A stretch of DNA of 12,161 nt from Kiloniellales bacterium. Its GTDB lineage: Bacteria > Pseudomonadota > Alphaproteobacteria > Kiloniellales > JAKSBE01. Each line of letters begins with the position of its first letter. Position 1 is the first letter of the stretch. The notes under the pieces were generated by a model that ran no database searches, had not been told where the DNA came from, and saw only the letters and a list, made by a program, of their open reading frames with translations. Location: the NCBI GenBank assembly GCA_030067055.1, contig JASJAL010000233.1, positions 1 to 12,161 of the forward strand, written 5' to 3'. The position numbers and the translations under genes were made by a program. Positions 1 through 5,397 of the stretch are shown one piece after another.

Positions 1-1
1 G

Positions 2-112
2 GGCAAGCGCTTCGTCGCCCTGGCCGGCGAAGAGCGCATCCTCTACGACGCCGACCCGGCCGCGGTCGGCGAGGAGGACCCGAAACACCAACGCAAGAGC
101 GGCCGGGAGTAG
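2..112 (+). CDS. C-terminal end of an unidentified protein (5' truncated)
   Basis: Only the last 36 codons are present, ending in TAG at 110-112, so the start lies outside the window. The visible tail begins GKRFVALAGEERILYD and turns into a charged, probably disordered end (EEDPKHQRKSGRE). No catalytic motif or family signature can be recognised in so little sequence, and I assign no function. The next gene starts six bases after the stop, in the same reading frame, with GGCGGA in the gap as a possible ribosome binding site. The two genes are therefore probably cotranscribed, and the identity of this upstream gene would be the best clue to the odd carrier-protein-like gene behind it. The frame is supported by the stop position, the tight spacing and ordinary high-GC codon use. 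Confidence 0.65.
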   Translation, partial: GKRFVALAGEERILYDADPAAVGEEDPKHQRKSGRE

Positions 113-118
113 GCGGAA

Positions 119-388
119 ATGGGTCTGGATACGGTCGAGCTGGTGATGTCGGTCGAAGAGGAGTTCGGCATCGACATCCCGCCGGAGGCGGCGGAGAAGA
201 TCACCACGGTCGGCGACCTGCGGGACTTCGTCGTGAGGTCGCTGCAGCGCAAGGGCGCCGGGACCAGCGAGGTCTCAGGCGACTCGGTTCTGCACCGGAT
301 CCAGCGGATCTTCGAGACGGGCCACGGCATCGGTCCCGAGCGGGTGGTGCCCACGGCGCGCATCATCGCCGACCTCGGCCTGAACTAG
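119..388 (+). CDS. Acyl-carrier-protein-like protein, circularly permuted and lacking the phosphopantetheine serine
   Basis: This 89-residue protein has two parts. Residues 1-38 match ACP from the phosphopantetheine site onward: [17 protein letters not shown] and later AEKITTV line up without gaps with E. coli ACP from its Asp35-Ser36 (recalled sequence), about 23 of 38 identical. Residues 56-89 resemble the ACP N-terminus (helix I and loop), ending IIADLGLN, and stop exactly at the residue equivalent to Asp35. A Gly/Ser-rich linker lies between. The fold order is thus helices II-III-IV then I, with the chain cut at the cofactor site. Gly2 replaces the serine that carries 4'-phosphopantetheine, so normal loading looks impossible. 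An in-frame TAG three codons upstream (110-112) rules out a longer N-terminus that would supply helix I. It may be a structural or docking protein for a lipid or polyketide enzyme. ORF call firm, permutation strong by inspection, function unknown. Confidence 0.85.
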   Translation: MGLDTVELVMSVEEEFGIDIPPEAAEKITTVGDLRDFVVRSLQRKGAGTSEVSGDSVLHRIQRIFETGHGIGPERVVPTARIIADLGLN

Positions 389-403
389 CGGGCGGGAAGA
401 GGG

Positions 404-428
404 CACCGGACGCGGTGGCACCGTTTTT
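404..428 (+). terminator. Candidate intrinsic terminator after the ACP-like gene
   Basis: CACCG (404-408) pairs with CGGTG (413-417) around loop GACG. The alternative hairpin CGGT-GGC-ACCG (413-423) abuts a run of five T (424-428). An outer stem CGGGCG (389-394) with CGCCCG (434-439) could enclose both. T-runs are rare here, so the placement 16 bases after the stop is suggestive. The stems are short, which limits confidence. Confidence 0.45.
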
Positions 429-457
429 CGACTCGCCCGCGATCTTCGACGACCGTC

Positions 458-485
458 TTAACAGTGGAGCCGATGCCTAATGATT
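458..485 (+). promoter_or_regulatory. Weak candidate promoter for mobA
   Basis: TTAACA (458-463) is one base from the -35 consensus. AT-richer sequence follows at a plausible distance: AATGAT at 479-484 with a 15-base gap, or ATGATT with 16. The -10 match is mediocre. Its position between a probable terminator and mobA is the main support. Confidence 0.25.
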
Positions 486-518
486 GTCGTGGTGGGCGAG
501 CCGGGGATGAACTAGGCC

Positions 519-1148
519 ATGACCAAAGTCGCCGGCGTGATCCTGGCGGGCGGGCTGTCGCGGCGCATGGGCGGCGGCGACAAGGCCCTGCGGTCGTTGG
601 CGGGCAGGCCGGTACTCGCCCACGTGGTGGCGCGGGCGCGGCCGCAGGTCGCGGCCCTGGTGCTCAACGCCAACGGCGATCCCGGGCGCTTCGCCGACTT
701 CGGCTTGCCGGTCGCCCCCGACATCGTCGAGGGCTTCGCCGGGCCGCTGGCCGGGATCCTGACCGGCCTCGCCTGGGCCGAGGCGGCGGTGCCGGGCTGC
801 AAATGGCTCGCGAGCTTCGCCTGCGATGCGCCCTTCCTGCCGGAGGACCTGGTCGCCCGGATGCTGGCGGCGGTCGAGGCCGAGGGCGCCGATCTGGCCT
901 GCGCCGCCTCTCGCGGCCGGACGCACCCGGTCTTCGGGCTCTGGCCGCTCCGCCTGCGCACCGACCTCGAGGCGGCGATGCGCGAGGAGGAGATCCGCAA
1001 GGTCGACCGCTGGACCGCACGCCACCGCTTGGCGACCGTCGACTTCCCTGGGGTCGAGACCGCCGAGGGGCCGCTCGATCCCTTCTTCAACGCCAACCGT
1101 CCCGAGGACCTGGACGAGGCGGCGAGGCTGGCCATCTTGCTCGCTTGA
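519..1148 (+). CDS. mobA: Molybdenum cofactor guanylyltransferase MobA
   Basis: MobA transfers GMP from GTP to Mo-molybdopterin, giving the guanine-dinucleotide cofactor used by DMSO-reductase-family enzymes such as the formate dehydrogenase encoded downstream. It acts in the cytoplasm. The 209-residue length is typical. The nucleotide-binding signature LAGGLSRRMGGGDKAL is at residues 9-24, the FAGPLAG segment at 73-79, the metal-binding aspartate in CDAPFLP (Asp103), a HPVFGLWP segment mid-protein, and the terminal NANRPEDL at 191-198. The ATG at 519 puts the first beta strand (VAGVILAGG) at the N-terminus as expected. GGGGA at 503-507 is a somewhat distant ribosome binding site. It stands alone between two putative hairpins, so it is probably its own transcript rather than part of the fdh operon. 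No mobB or other mo-gene is adjacent. Identification is firm. Confidence 0.93.
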   Translation: MTKVAGVILAGGLSRRMGGGDKALRSLAGRPVLAHVVARARPQVAALVLNANGDPGRFADFGLPVAPDIVEGFAGPLAGILTGLAWAEAAVPGCKWLASFACDAPFLPEDLVARMLAAVEAEGADLACAASRGRTHPVFGLWPLRLRTDLEAAMREEEIRKVDRWTARHRLATVDFPGVETAEGPLDPFFNANRPEDLDEAARLAILLA

Positions 1149-1301
1149 GGACTGGGGGCGGGAGCGCCGACGCGGGACCGCGTCCGCTGCCTCCGGCTCG
1201 ACGCGCTTGATCGGACGAGCCCGGCGGCCGAGTCGTCTTCCGCACCGCCGGCGAAGAGTTGCCGCTCGATCCGGCGCTTCCCGCAGGAATCCTGGGGCGC
1301 C

Positions 1302-1315
1302 GGGGCTACGGCCCC
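1302..1315 (+). terminator. GC hairpin with UACG tetraloop downstream of mobA
   Basis: GGGGC (1302-1306) and GCCCC (1311-1315) form a perfect five-base stem closed by C-G around TACG. As RNA this is a cUACGg loop of the very stable UNCG class. No T-run follows, so it could be a terminator or an mRNA 3'-end stabiliser. It is the only notable structure I see in the 254-base gap between mobA and the methyltransferase gene. Confidence 0.35.
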
Positions 1316-1402
1316 TCGGCCTGCCCAGATATGGTGGCCAAGGATCGTTCGTCGATCTATGGTGGCTTCCATCTCTACGAGCTAAGGGATTGATGCCTCA
1401 AC

Positions 1403-2077
1403 ATGTCGTCGCATTCGGCCGCACATGCGGCTGCGATGGACCGTCTCTATAAGGTCCAGCGCCATGTCTACGATATCAGCCGCAAGTACTACCTGATCGG
1501 CCGCGACCGGATGATCGCCGAACTTGCGCCGCCGGTCGGTGGCAACGTGCTCGAGATCGGCTGCGGGACCGGGCGAAATCTGGTGGCGGGGGCCAAGCGC
1601 TATCCCCAGGCCCATTTCTACGGCCTCGACATCTCGCGCGAGATGCTGCGCTCCGCGGAGGCCGCGGTCCGTCGGGCCGGAGTCAGCGACCGGGTGACCC
1701 TGATCCAGGGCGATGCCACGCTCTTCGATCCGGCCGTCAGCCTCGGATTCCCGAGCTTCGACCGGGTCTTCGCCTCCTATTCGCTGTCGATGATCCCGCC
1801 CTGGGCGCACGCGCTGCGCCACGCTTTGGCCCTGACCGCGCCCGGCGGCACCCTGTCGGTCGTCGAGTTCGGGCTCTGCGAGGGCTGGCCGGACTGGTGC
1901 CGGACGACCCTCTACGCCTGGCTCGCCAAGTTCCGGGTCAAGCCGCGCGAGACCTTGATGCCGGTGTTGGAGGCCGCGGCGGCCGAGGTCGGCGCGACCC
2001 CGAAGGCGGTGCCCCTGTGGAATGGCTACGTCACCTACATCCGGGTCGAGCGGCCGGAGTTGAGCGCGGCCGCCTGA
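1403..2077 (+). CDS. btaB: SAM-dependent methyltransferase, BtaB-like (betaine lipid synthesis)
   Basis: This is a 224-residue class I methyltransferase. The SAM-binding motif VLEIGCGTGRNL is at residues 49-60, the acidic ribose-binding residue in GLDIS (Asp76) and QGDAT at 102-106. The N-terminal block RHVYDISRKYYLIGRD (20-35) is the part I associate with BtaB, which methylates diacylglyceryl-homoserine three times to make the membrane lipid DGTS. The BtaB assignment rests on that block and overall length and is moderately sure; the methyltransferase fold is certain. The start could be the ATG at 1403 or Met12 (1436), which lies just before the conserved block; AAGGGA (1384-1389) is rather far from 1403. 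The usual partner BtaA (3-amino-3-carboxypropyl transferase) is not in this window. The gene ends 23 bases from the convergent flavoprotein gene. Confidence 0.68.
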   Translation: MSSHSAAHAAAMDRLYKVQRHVYDISRKYYLIGRDRMIAELAPPVGGNVLEIGCGTGRNLVAGAKRYPQAHFYGLDISREMLRSAEAAVRRAGVSDRVTLIQGDATLFDPAVSLGFPSFDRVFASYSLSMIPPWAHALRHALALTAPGGTLSVVEFGLCEGWPDWCRTTLYAWLAKFRVKPRETLMPVLEAAAAEVGATPKAVPLWNGYVTYIRVERPELSAAA

Positions 2078-2100
2078 GTCCACCCGGCCGGCGCAGCACC

Positions 2101-2775
2101 TCAAAGAAAGCTCGCGATTTCCTCCAACGGCTTCTTGATCGTGGCGCTGCGAGGGATGGTCGCGTCGGCGGCCGGGTAACCGGTGACCAGCAGGACGAAG
2201 GGCCGCTCGCTGTCCGGCCGGGCGCAGATCTGGTTGAGGAAGCCCATCGGCTTGGGGGTGTGGGTCAGGGTGGCAAGCCCGGCGTGATGCAGGGCGCAGA
2301 TGAGGAAGCCGGTGGCGATGCCCACGGACTCGCTGACGTAGTAGTTCTTGAGATCCTGCCCGGTCTCCGGGCCGCCCCGGCGCTGGGCGAAGATCGCGAT
2401 CAGCCAGGGCGCGGTTTCCAGGAAAGGCTTGTCGGCGTCGGTACCGAGCGGCGCCAGGGCCTCGAGCCATTCCTCGCCCGCCTTGCCGCCGTAGAAGGCG
2501 CGTTCCTCGGCCTCCGCCTTCTCGCGCACCAGTGCCTTAGTCGCAGGGTCGCCGATCACGGCAAAGTGCCAGGGCTGGTGGTTGGCGCCGCTGGGCGCCG
2601 TCCCGGCAGCGCGGATGCAGGTCTCGATGATTTCGCGCGGCACGGGCCGGTCCGAGAAGTCGCGCAGGCTGTGGCGGCGGCGAATCTCGGCGTAGAAGGC
2701 CTCGGCCCGGGCCCGCATCTCGGATTCCGGGTAGGACAGGAAATCGCTGAGTGGCAGGGTCTCGTGTTCCGGCAT
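2101..2775 (-). CDS. Nitroreductase-superfamily flavoprotein, iodotyrosine-deiodinase-like
   Basis: This 224-residue FMN protein has the nitroreductase start RRRHSLRDF (32-40), the PSGANHQPW loop (61-69) and the C-terminal GYP segment (199-201). Its closest match by eye is iodotyrosine deiodinase (IYD), which reductively removes halogen from halotyrosines using FMN. Glu91, Tyr95 and Lys116 have the same spacing (+4, +21) as the Glu157/Tyr161/Lys182 triad that clamps the substrate zwitterion in human IYD (recalled numbering). THTP (171-174) corresponds to the TTTP near the flavin N5. There is no membrane anchor, as expected for bacterial homologues. The start at 2775 is chosen because upstream in-frame codons add a 42-residue extension without family character and run toward the divergent gene's control region. 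Its ribosome binding site is weak. The gene faces the btaB-like gene and diverges from the DUF3305 gene. The family is firm; the deiodinase function is inferred. Confidence 0.8.
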   Translation of the reverse strand: MPEHETLPLSDFLSYPESEMRARAEAFYAEIRRRHSLRDFSDRPVPREIIETCIRAAGTAPSGANHQPWHFAVIGDPATKALVREKAEAEERAFYGGKAGEEWLEALAPLGTDADKPFLETAPWLIAIFAQRRGGPETGQDLKNYYVSESVGIATGFLICALHHAGLATLTHTPKPMGFLNQICARPDSERPFVLLVTGYPAADATIPRSATIKKPLEEIASFL

Positions 2776-2901
2776 CGGACAGCTCGCGCAGTTCTTAGTA
2801 GATCCCAGGCTTAGTCGCGGGGTTTTCGGCCGGTTCCCTAGCACGAAGCGATGGCCGGACGAAGCGTCGCGGCCGGACCCCCGTGGCATACCAAAGGCCA
2901 C

Positions 2902-2930
2902 TTAACATCCGGGCCGGCGACGCCTAGATT
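2902..2930 (+). promoter_or_regulatory. Candidate sigma70-type promoter for the DUF3305-DUF3306 pair
   Basis: TTAACA (2902-2907, five of six to consensus) is followed after exactly 17 bases by TAGATT (2925-2930, four of six). It lies 53 bases upstream of the GTG start at 2983, in the 207-base gap between divergent genes. Transcription would begin near 2937. Confidence 0.45.
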
Positions 2931-2982
2931 GAAAGGCGGGCAGGGCGCGCCCTTCGGCGCGCGGCGGGCAGGAGCGTCAGCG

Positions 2983-3531
2983 GTGACCGAGCGGAAGGAG
3001 ACACTCGACCTGGGCGTCGTGATCGAGCGGCGCGAGGCCGAAAATCGCTGGATCGATCACACCTGGCACGCCGTGGCGGTGATCGTCGGCGCCGCGCCCC
3101 TGGACCCCCTCGGGCCCTGGCGGAAGCTGACCGAGGGCGACGGCTGGGTCCAGTTCCATGCCGGCACCTTGCCGCTGGAGCTGTTTCGCCGCGAGACCGA
3201 GGGCTACAAGGTCATCCTTTCCCAGGATCCGCCGCGCCTCTTCGTCGTGCTGCGCCAGGTCGAGGACCCGGACTCGGCGCACGACCTGGCGCCCTTCCTG
3301 GTCACGGCCTGCCCCTATGAGGCCCAGGACTACCTGGACGTCGGCGACGACCTGGTCGAGCCGGTGACCATGCCGGAGGCCGTGGCCGCCTTCGTCAAGG
3401 CCTACTGCGACGAGCACCACGTCGAGGAAGTTTTCCACAAGCGCAAGCGCAAGCCCCACGATCCCCGGAAGGTCGGTTTCGGCCAGAGACGGGGAACTTC
3501 GGGAAGCGGCAACGGCCGGAGCCCCGGGTGA
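2983..3531 (+). CDS. DUF3305 family protein (formate dehydrogenase-associated)
   Basis: This 182-residue soluble protein has no signal peptide. The recognisable DUF3305 features are an N-terminal VVIERREAENRWIDHTWHAVAVI strand region (shown here only in part: IERREAENRWIDHTW), the LPLELFRRETEGYKVIL segment, a VVLRQVED strand and, later, a TACPYEAQDYLDVGDD block. It ends in a very basic tail (HKRKRKPHDPRK). DUF3305 genes are known to sit beside DUF3306, TorD-like and fdh genes in proteobacteria; their biochemical role is not established, and maturation or regulation of formate dehydrogenase is only a guess. The GTG at 2983 is chosen because GGAG (2971-2974) sits eight bases upstream and the homology begins just after it; the frame is open further upstream but that part looks non-coding. 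The stop overlaps the next start, implying translational coupling. Confidence 0.85.
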   Translation: MTERKETLDLGVVIERREAENRWIDHTWHAVAVIVGAAPLDPLGPWRKLTEGDGWVQFHAGTLPLELFRRETEGYKVILSQDPPRLFVVLRQVEDPDSAHDLAPFLVTACPYEAQDYLDVGDDLVEPVTMPEAVAAFVKAYCDEHHVEEVFHKRKRKPHDPRKVGFGQRRGTSGSGNGRSPG

Positions 3532-4187
3532 TGCCCGGCGCCGACGACAAGACCGGGGAGGGCGAGGCCTTCCTGGCCCGCTGGGCGCGGCGCAAGGAGG
3601 CGCAGCGCCAGGCCACGCCGCCGGCCGAGCCGGAAGCGGCGCAGCCGGGCGAGGTCGAGCCCGCCGGTGAGGCGGAGCCGCCGCTGCGCGTCGAGGACCT
3701 GCCCGACATCGAGACATTGGACGAGAGTTCGGACTTCACCGTCTTCCTCAAGGAGGGCGTGCCGCAGAGCCTGCGGCGCCGGGCCCTGCGCAAGCTGTTC
3801 CGGCTCAACCCGATCTTCGCCAACCTCGACGGCCTGGCCGAATACGACGAGGACTATCACACCGTCGTCGACCTGCCCGGCGGGGTGAAGACCCTGTTCC
3901 AGGCCGGCAAGGGCATGGTGCAGCCCGAAGACGAAAAGTCGAATGAGCCCGCCGAGGACGACACCGCCTCTGCGGAAACGGCCGGGCCGCCGGCGGAAGA
4001 GCCCGCGGCGGAGGCCGAGTCGGAGGCTGCTGCAGGCTTGCCCGAAGAATCTGCAGAGCCGCTGCCCGAGGTGCAAGAGCAGGAGGAGACAGCGGTCTCG
4101 GCGGTCGATGCGGAGTCTGCGCCGGCCGCGCCGGCGGCTGTCCGCGGCAGCGCGCTCAAGCGCCGCTGGGGTGATTTCGAAGGCTAG
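3528..4187 (+). CDS. DUF3306 family protein (formate dehydrogenase-associated)
   Basis: This 219-residue protein lacks a signal peptide or membrane segment. FLARWARRKEA near residue 15 is the typical DUF3306 opening. The core follows: LPDIETL, then a DFTVFLKEGVPQSLRRRALRK helix region, then NPIFANLDGLAEYDEDY. After about residue 135 the sequence becomes a long Glu/Ala/Pro-rich, probably disordered stretch, finishing with a short basic-aromatic tail, LKRRWGDFEG. The start is either GTG 3528 (used here) or ATG 3531; GGAG at 3518-3521 serves both. The start overlaps the DUF3305 stop, so the two are translated together and may act as a pair. The family is consistently linked with fdh loci, but its function is unknown. 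About 295 non-coding bases separate it from the TorD-like gene, which has its own promoter. Confidence 0.85.
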   Translation: MMPGADDKTGEGEAFLARWARRKEAQRQATPPAEPEAAQPGEVEPAGEAEPPLRVEDLPDIETLDESSDFTVFLKEGVPQSLRRRALRKLFRLNPIFANLDGLAEYDEDYHTVVDLPGGVKTLFQAGKGMVQPEDEKSNEPAEDDTASAETAGPPAEEPAAEAESEAAAGLPEESAEPLPEVQEQEETAVSAVDAESAPAAPAAVRGSALKRRWGDFEG

Positions 4188-4224
4188 GTGCCTCAAATGA
4201 TTGGTCTTTGGCTATCCCGGCGCG

Positions 4225-4237
4225 CGGCCTGCGGCCG
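4225..4237 (+). terminator. Weak hairpin after the DUF3306 gene
   Basis: CGGCC (4225-4229) pairs with GGCCG (4233-4237) around TGC and is followed by ATTTGG. The stem is short and the T-run poor, so this is at best a leaky terminator. It falls 38 bases after the DUF3306 stop. Confidence 0.22.
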
Positions 4238-4348
4238 ATTTGGCTGCCGGCGTCCAGCCAGCCGTCACGCGCGCGGCCGCCGCCACGGAGTCGAAGCTGG
4301 CCGGCCGGCGTCGCGTATGCGCCTTCGCACTTGCAGCAAGGCCTTGAG

Positions 4349-4377
4349 TTGACTTGCCGGAGGAACCGGCGTCTAAT
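4349..4377 (+). promoter_or_regulatory. Strong candidate promoter of the fdh structural operon
   Basis: TTGACT (4349-4354) and TCTAAT (4372-4377) each match the sigma70 consensus at five of six positions, with the optimal 17-base spacer. They lie in an unusually AT-rich pocket of an otherwise GC-rich gap. Transcription would start near 4384, giving a leader of about 100 bases before the TorD-like gene. Confidence 0.65.
4356..4370 (+). promoter_or_regulatory. Palindrome within the promoter spacer (possible operator)
   Basis: GCCGG (4356-4360), AGGAA, CCGGC (4366-4370) form a perfect inverted repeat exactly between the -35 and -10 boxes. A dimeric regulator bound here would block or remodel the promoter. 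GC-rich palindromes can arise by chance in this genome, so the assignment is tentative. Confidence 0.35.
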
Positions 4378-4411
4378 TATTAAAGTCAATGAAAGCCGTA
4401 CCTTAGGTAGG

Positions 4412-4458
4412 GTTTCTCGAAACTCTCAAAGTCGGCAAGCAGGGGTGATCAACACCCC
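4412..4458 (+). promoter_or_regulatory. Structured 5' leader upstream of the TorD-like gene
   Basis: Two hairpins lie in the predicted leader. GTTT-CTCG-AAAC is at 4412-4423. The stronger GGGGTG (4442-4447) pairs with CACCCC (4453-4458) around ATCAA. The second ends 14 bases before the GAGG ribosome binding site (4473-4476) and has no T-run, so it is more likely a translational or stability element than a terminator. I could not match it to a known riboswitch. Confidence 0.35.
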
Positions 4459-4482
4459 CGAATTTCAGAAGCGAGGCGCGTA

Positions 4483-5088
4483 TTGGCGATAACTTCCGCT
4501 AGCAGGGAAGTGCCTGAGGAAGACCAGCTCAGGGCGCAGTGCTATTGGCTTTTGGCACGACTGCTGGCTTGCGCCCCGGATCAGGCTTTCCTCGATCACG
4601 TTGCCCGCCTGAAGGGCGACGAGTCCGACCTCGGCAAGGCGATCAACTCGCTCGTGGCGGCGGCCCGCGGTGCCTCTCTGTCGGCCCTCGAGGAAGAGCA
4701 CTTCAACCTCTTCGTCGGCGTCGGCCATGGCGAGTTGGTGCCCTACGCCTCCTACTACCTGACCGGTTTCCTGCACGAGAAGCCCCTGGCCAACCTGCGG
4801 CTCGACATGAGCCGGCTCGGCATCGCCCGGGCGGTCGGCGTCGCGGAGCCGGAAGACAACATTTCGTCGCTCTGCGAGATGATGGCCGGCATGATCATGG
4901 GCGAGTTCGGCGAACCGGTCGACCTGCCCGCGCAGCGGGCCTTCTTCGACAGACACATCGGATCCTGGGCGCCCCGGTTCTTCGAGGACCTGGAGGCAGC
5001 CCGTAACGCCGCCTTTTACATGCCGGTCGGCACGATCGGCCGGCTGTTCATGGCGGTCGAGAGCGAAGCATTCAAGATGGCGGCCTAG
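4483..5088 (+). CDS. TorD/DmsD-family chaperone for formate dehydrogenase
   Basis: This 201-residue, all-helical cytoplasmic protein belongs to the family that binds Tat signals of molybdoenzymes and helps cofactor insertion before export. Family features visible are EEEHFNLFVG (70-79), a Y-x-S-Y-Y-L-x-G-F-L segment (88-97) followed by PLANLRLDM, the EPEDNISSLCEMM motif (122-134), and the FFDRHIGSWAPRFFEDL helix (154-170) leading to AAFY. The motif normally written E-x-D-H has Asn in place of His at residue 126. The start is taken as TTG 4483, with GAGG at 4473-4476 six bases upstream; GTG 4510 is a possible alternative that would remove nine residues. It is the first gene after the strong promoter and directly precedes the Tat-signal protein and FdhA, so FdhA is its likely client. 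Confidence 0.87.
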   Translation: MAITSASREVPEEDQLRAQCYWLLARLLACAPDQAFLDHVARLKGDESDLGKAINSLVAAARGASLSALEEEHFNLFVGVGHGELVPYASYYLTGFLHEKPLANLRLDMSRLGIARAVGVAEPEDNISSLCEMMAGMIMGEFGEPVDLPAQRAFFDRHIGSWAPRFFEDLEAARNAAFYMPVGTIGRLFMAVESEAFKMAA

Positions 5089-5173
5089 CGCCCAAAGGCA
5101 AAAGCAACATGGGGGACCGGCCCCGCTAGGCAATCTCCGGTCGATGAGTTCACCCAAGTGGGAAGGTGAGCAG

Positions 5174-5380
5174 ATGAGCGAGAAGAAGAAAGCTGAGACC
5201 ATGGGTCGGCGCGATTTCTTCCGGAAAGCCGGGCTCGGGGCAGGCGCCGCGGGCGCCGTCGCCGTGGCGCTGTCCCAGACGCCTGCGAAGGCGGCTGTGG
5301 CCGGCGGCAAGGCCCCCGATGGCAAGGGCTACCAGGAGACCGACCACGTGAAGAAATACTACGAACTTGCCAGGTTCTAG
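5174..5380 (+). CDS. Small Tat-signal protein of formate dehydrogenase loci
   Basis: This 68-residue protein carries a twin-arginine signal, MGRRDFFRKAG (10-20), followed by a Gly/Ala-rich hydrophobic stretch and a possible AKA cleavage site near residue 40. The remaining ~28 residues (GYQETDHVKKYYELARF at the end) carry no cofactor motif. It fits the family known as 'formate dehydrogenase region TAT target', found just upstream of fdhA. The role is unknown; an extra structural subunit of the exported enzyme is possible. The ATG at 5174 is chosen because AAGG (5163-5166) lies seven bases upstream and the Tat motif then has a short n-region. The in-frame ATG at 5144 has no ribosome binding site. 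The 17-base gap to fdhA indicates cotranscription. Confidence 0.86.
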   Translation: MSEKKKAETMGRRDFFRKAGLGAGAAGAVAVALSQTPAKAAVAGGKAPDGKGYQETDHVKKYYELARF

Positions 5381-5397
5381 GAAGACAGGAGAGGTCA

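Noticed and set aside
480..515. An 11-codon leader peptide (MIVVVGEPGMN) just before mobA
   Set aside because: No ribosome binding site, it overlaps the putative -10 region, and short frames like this are frequent by chance.
1325..1375. Imperfect direct repeat around ATGGTGGC before the methyltransferase gene
   Set aside because: About ten bases with mismatches and no further copies; likely chance.
1382..2470. Minus-strand open frame of 362 codons across the methyltransferase and flavoprotein genes
   Set aside because: It overlaps two genes with clear family motifs in other frames and its product is low-complexity Arg/Ala/Gly sequence.
2776..2901. 42-residue N-terminal extension of the deiodinase-like protein
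   Set aside because: It lacks family character and overlaps the divergent control region; the family-like sequence begins at the ATG at 2775.
4440..4460. FNR/CRP-like site around GTGATCAAC
   Set aside because: Only one half-site (ATCAA) is present and it lies downstream of the predicted start, inside a hairpin loop.
4384..4482. Molybdenum-cofactor riboswitch in the leader of the chaperone gene
   Set aside because: Two simple hairpins are present but I could not build the multi-helix Moco motif; a covariance-model search would be decisive.
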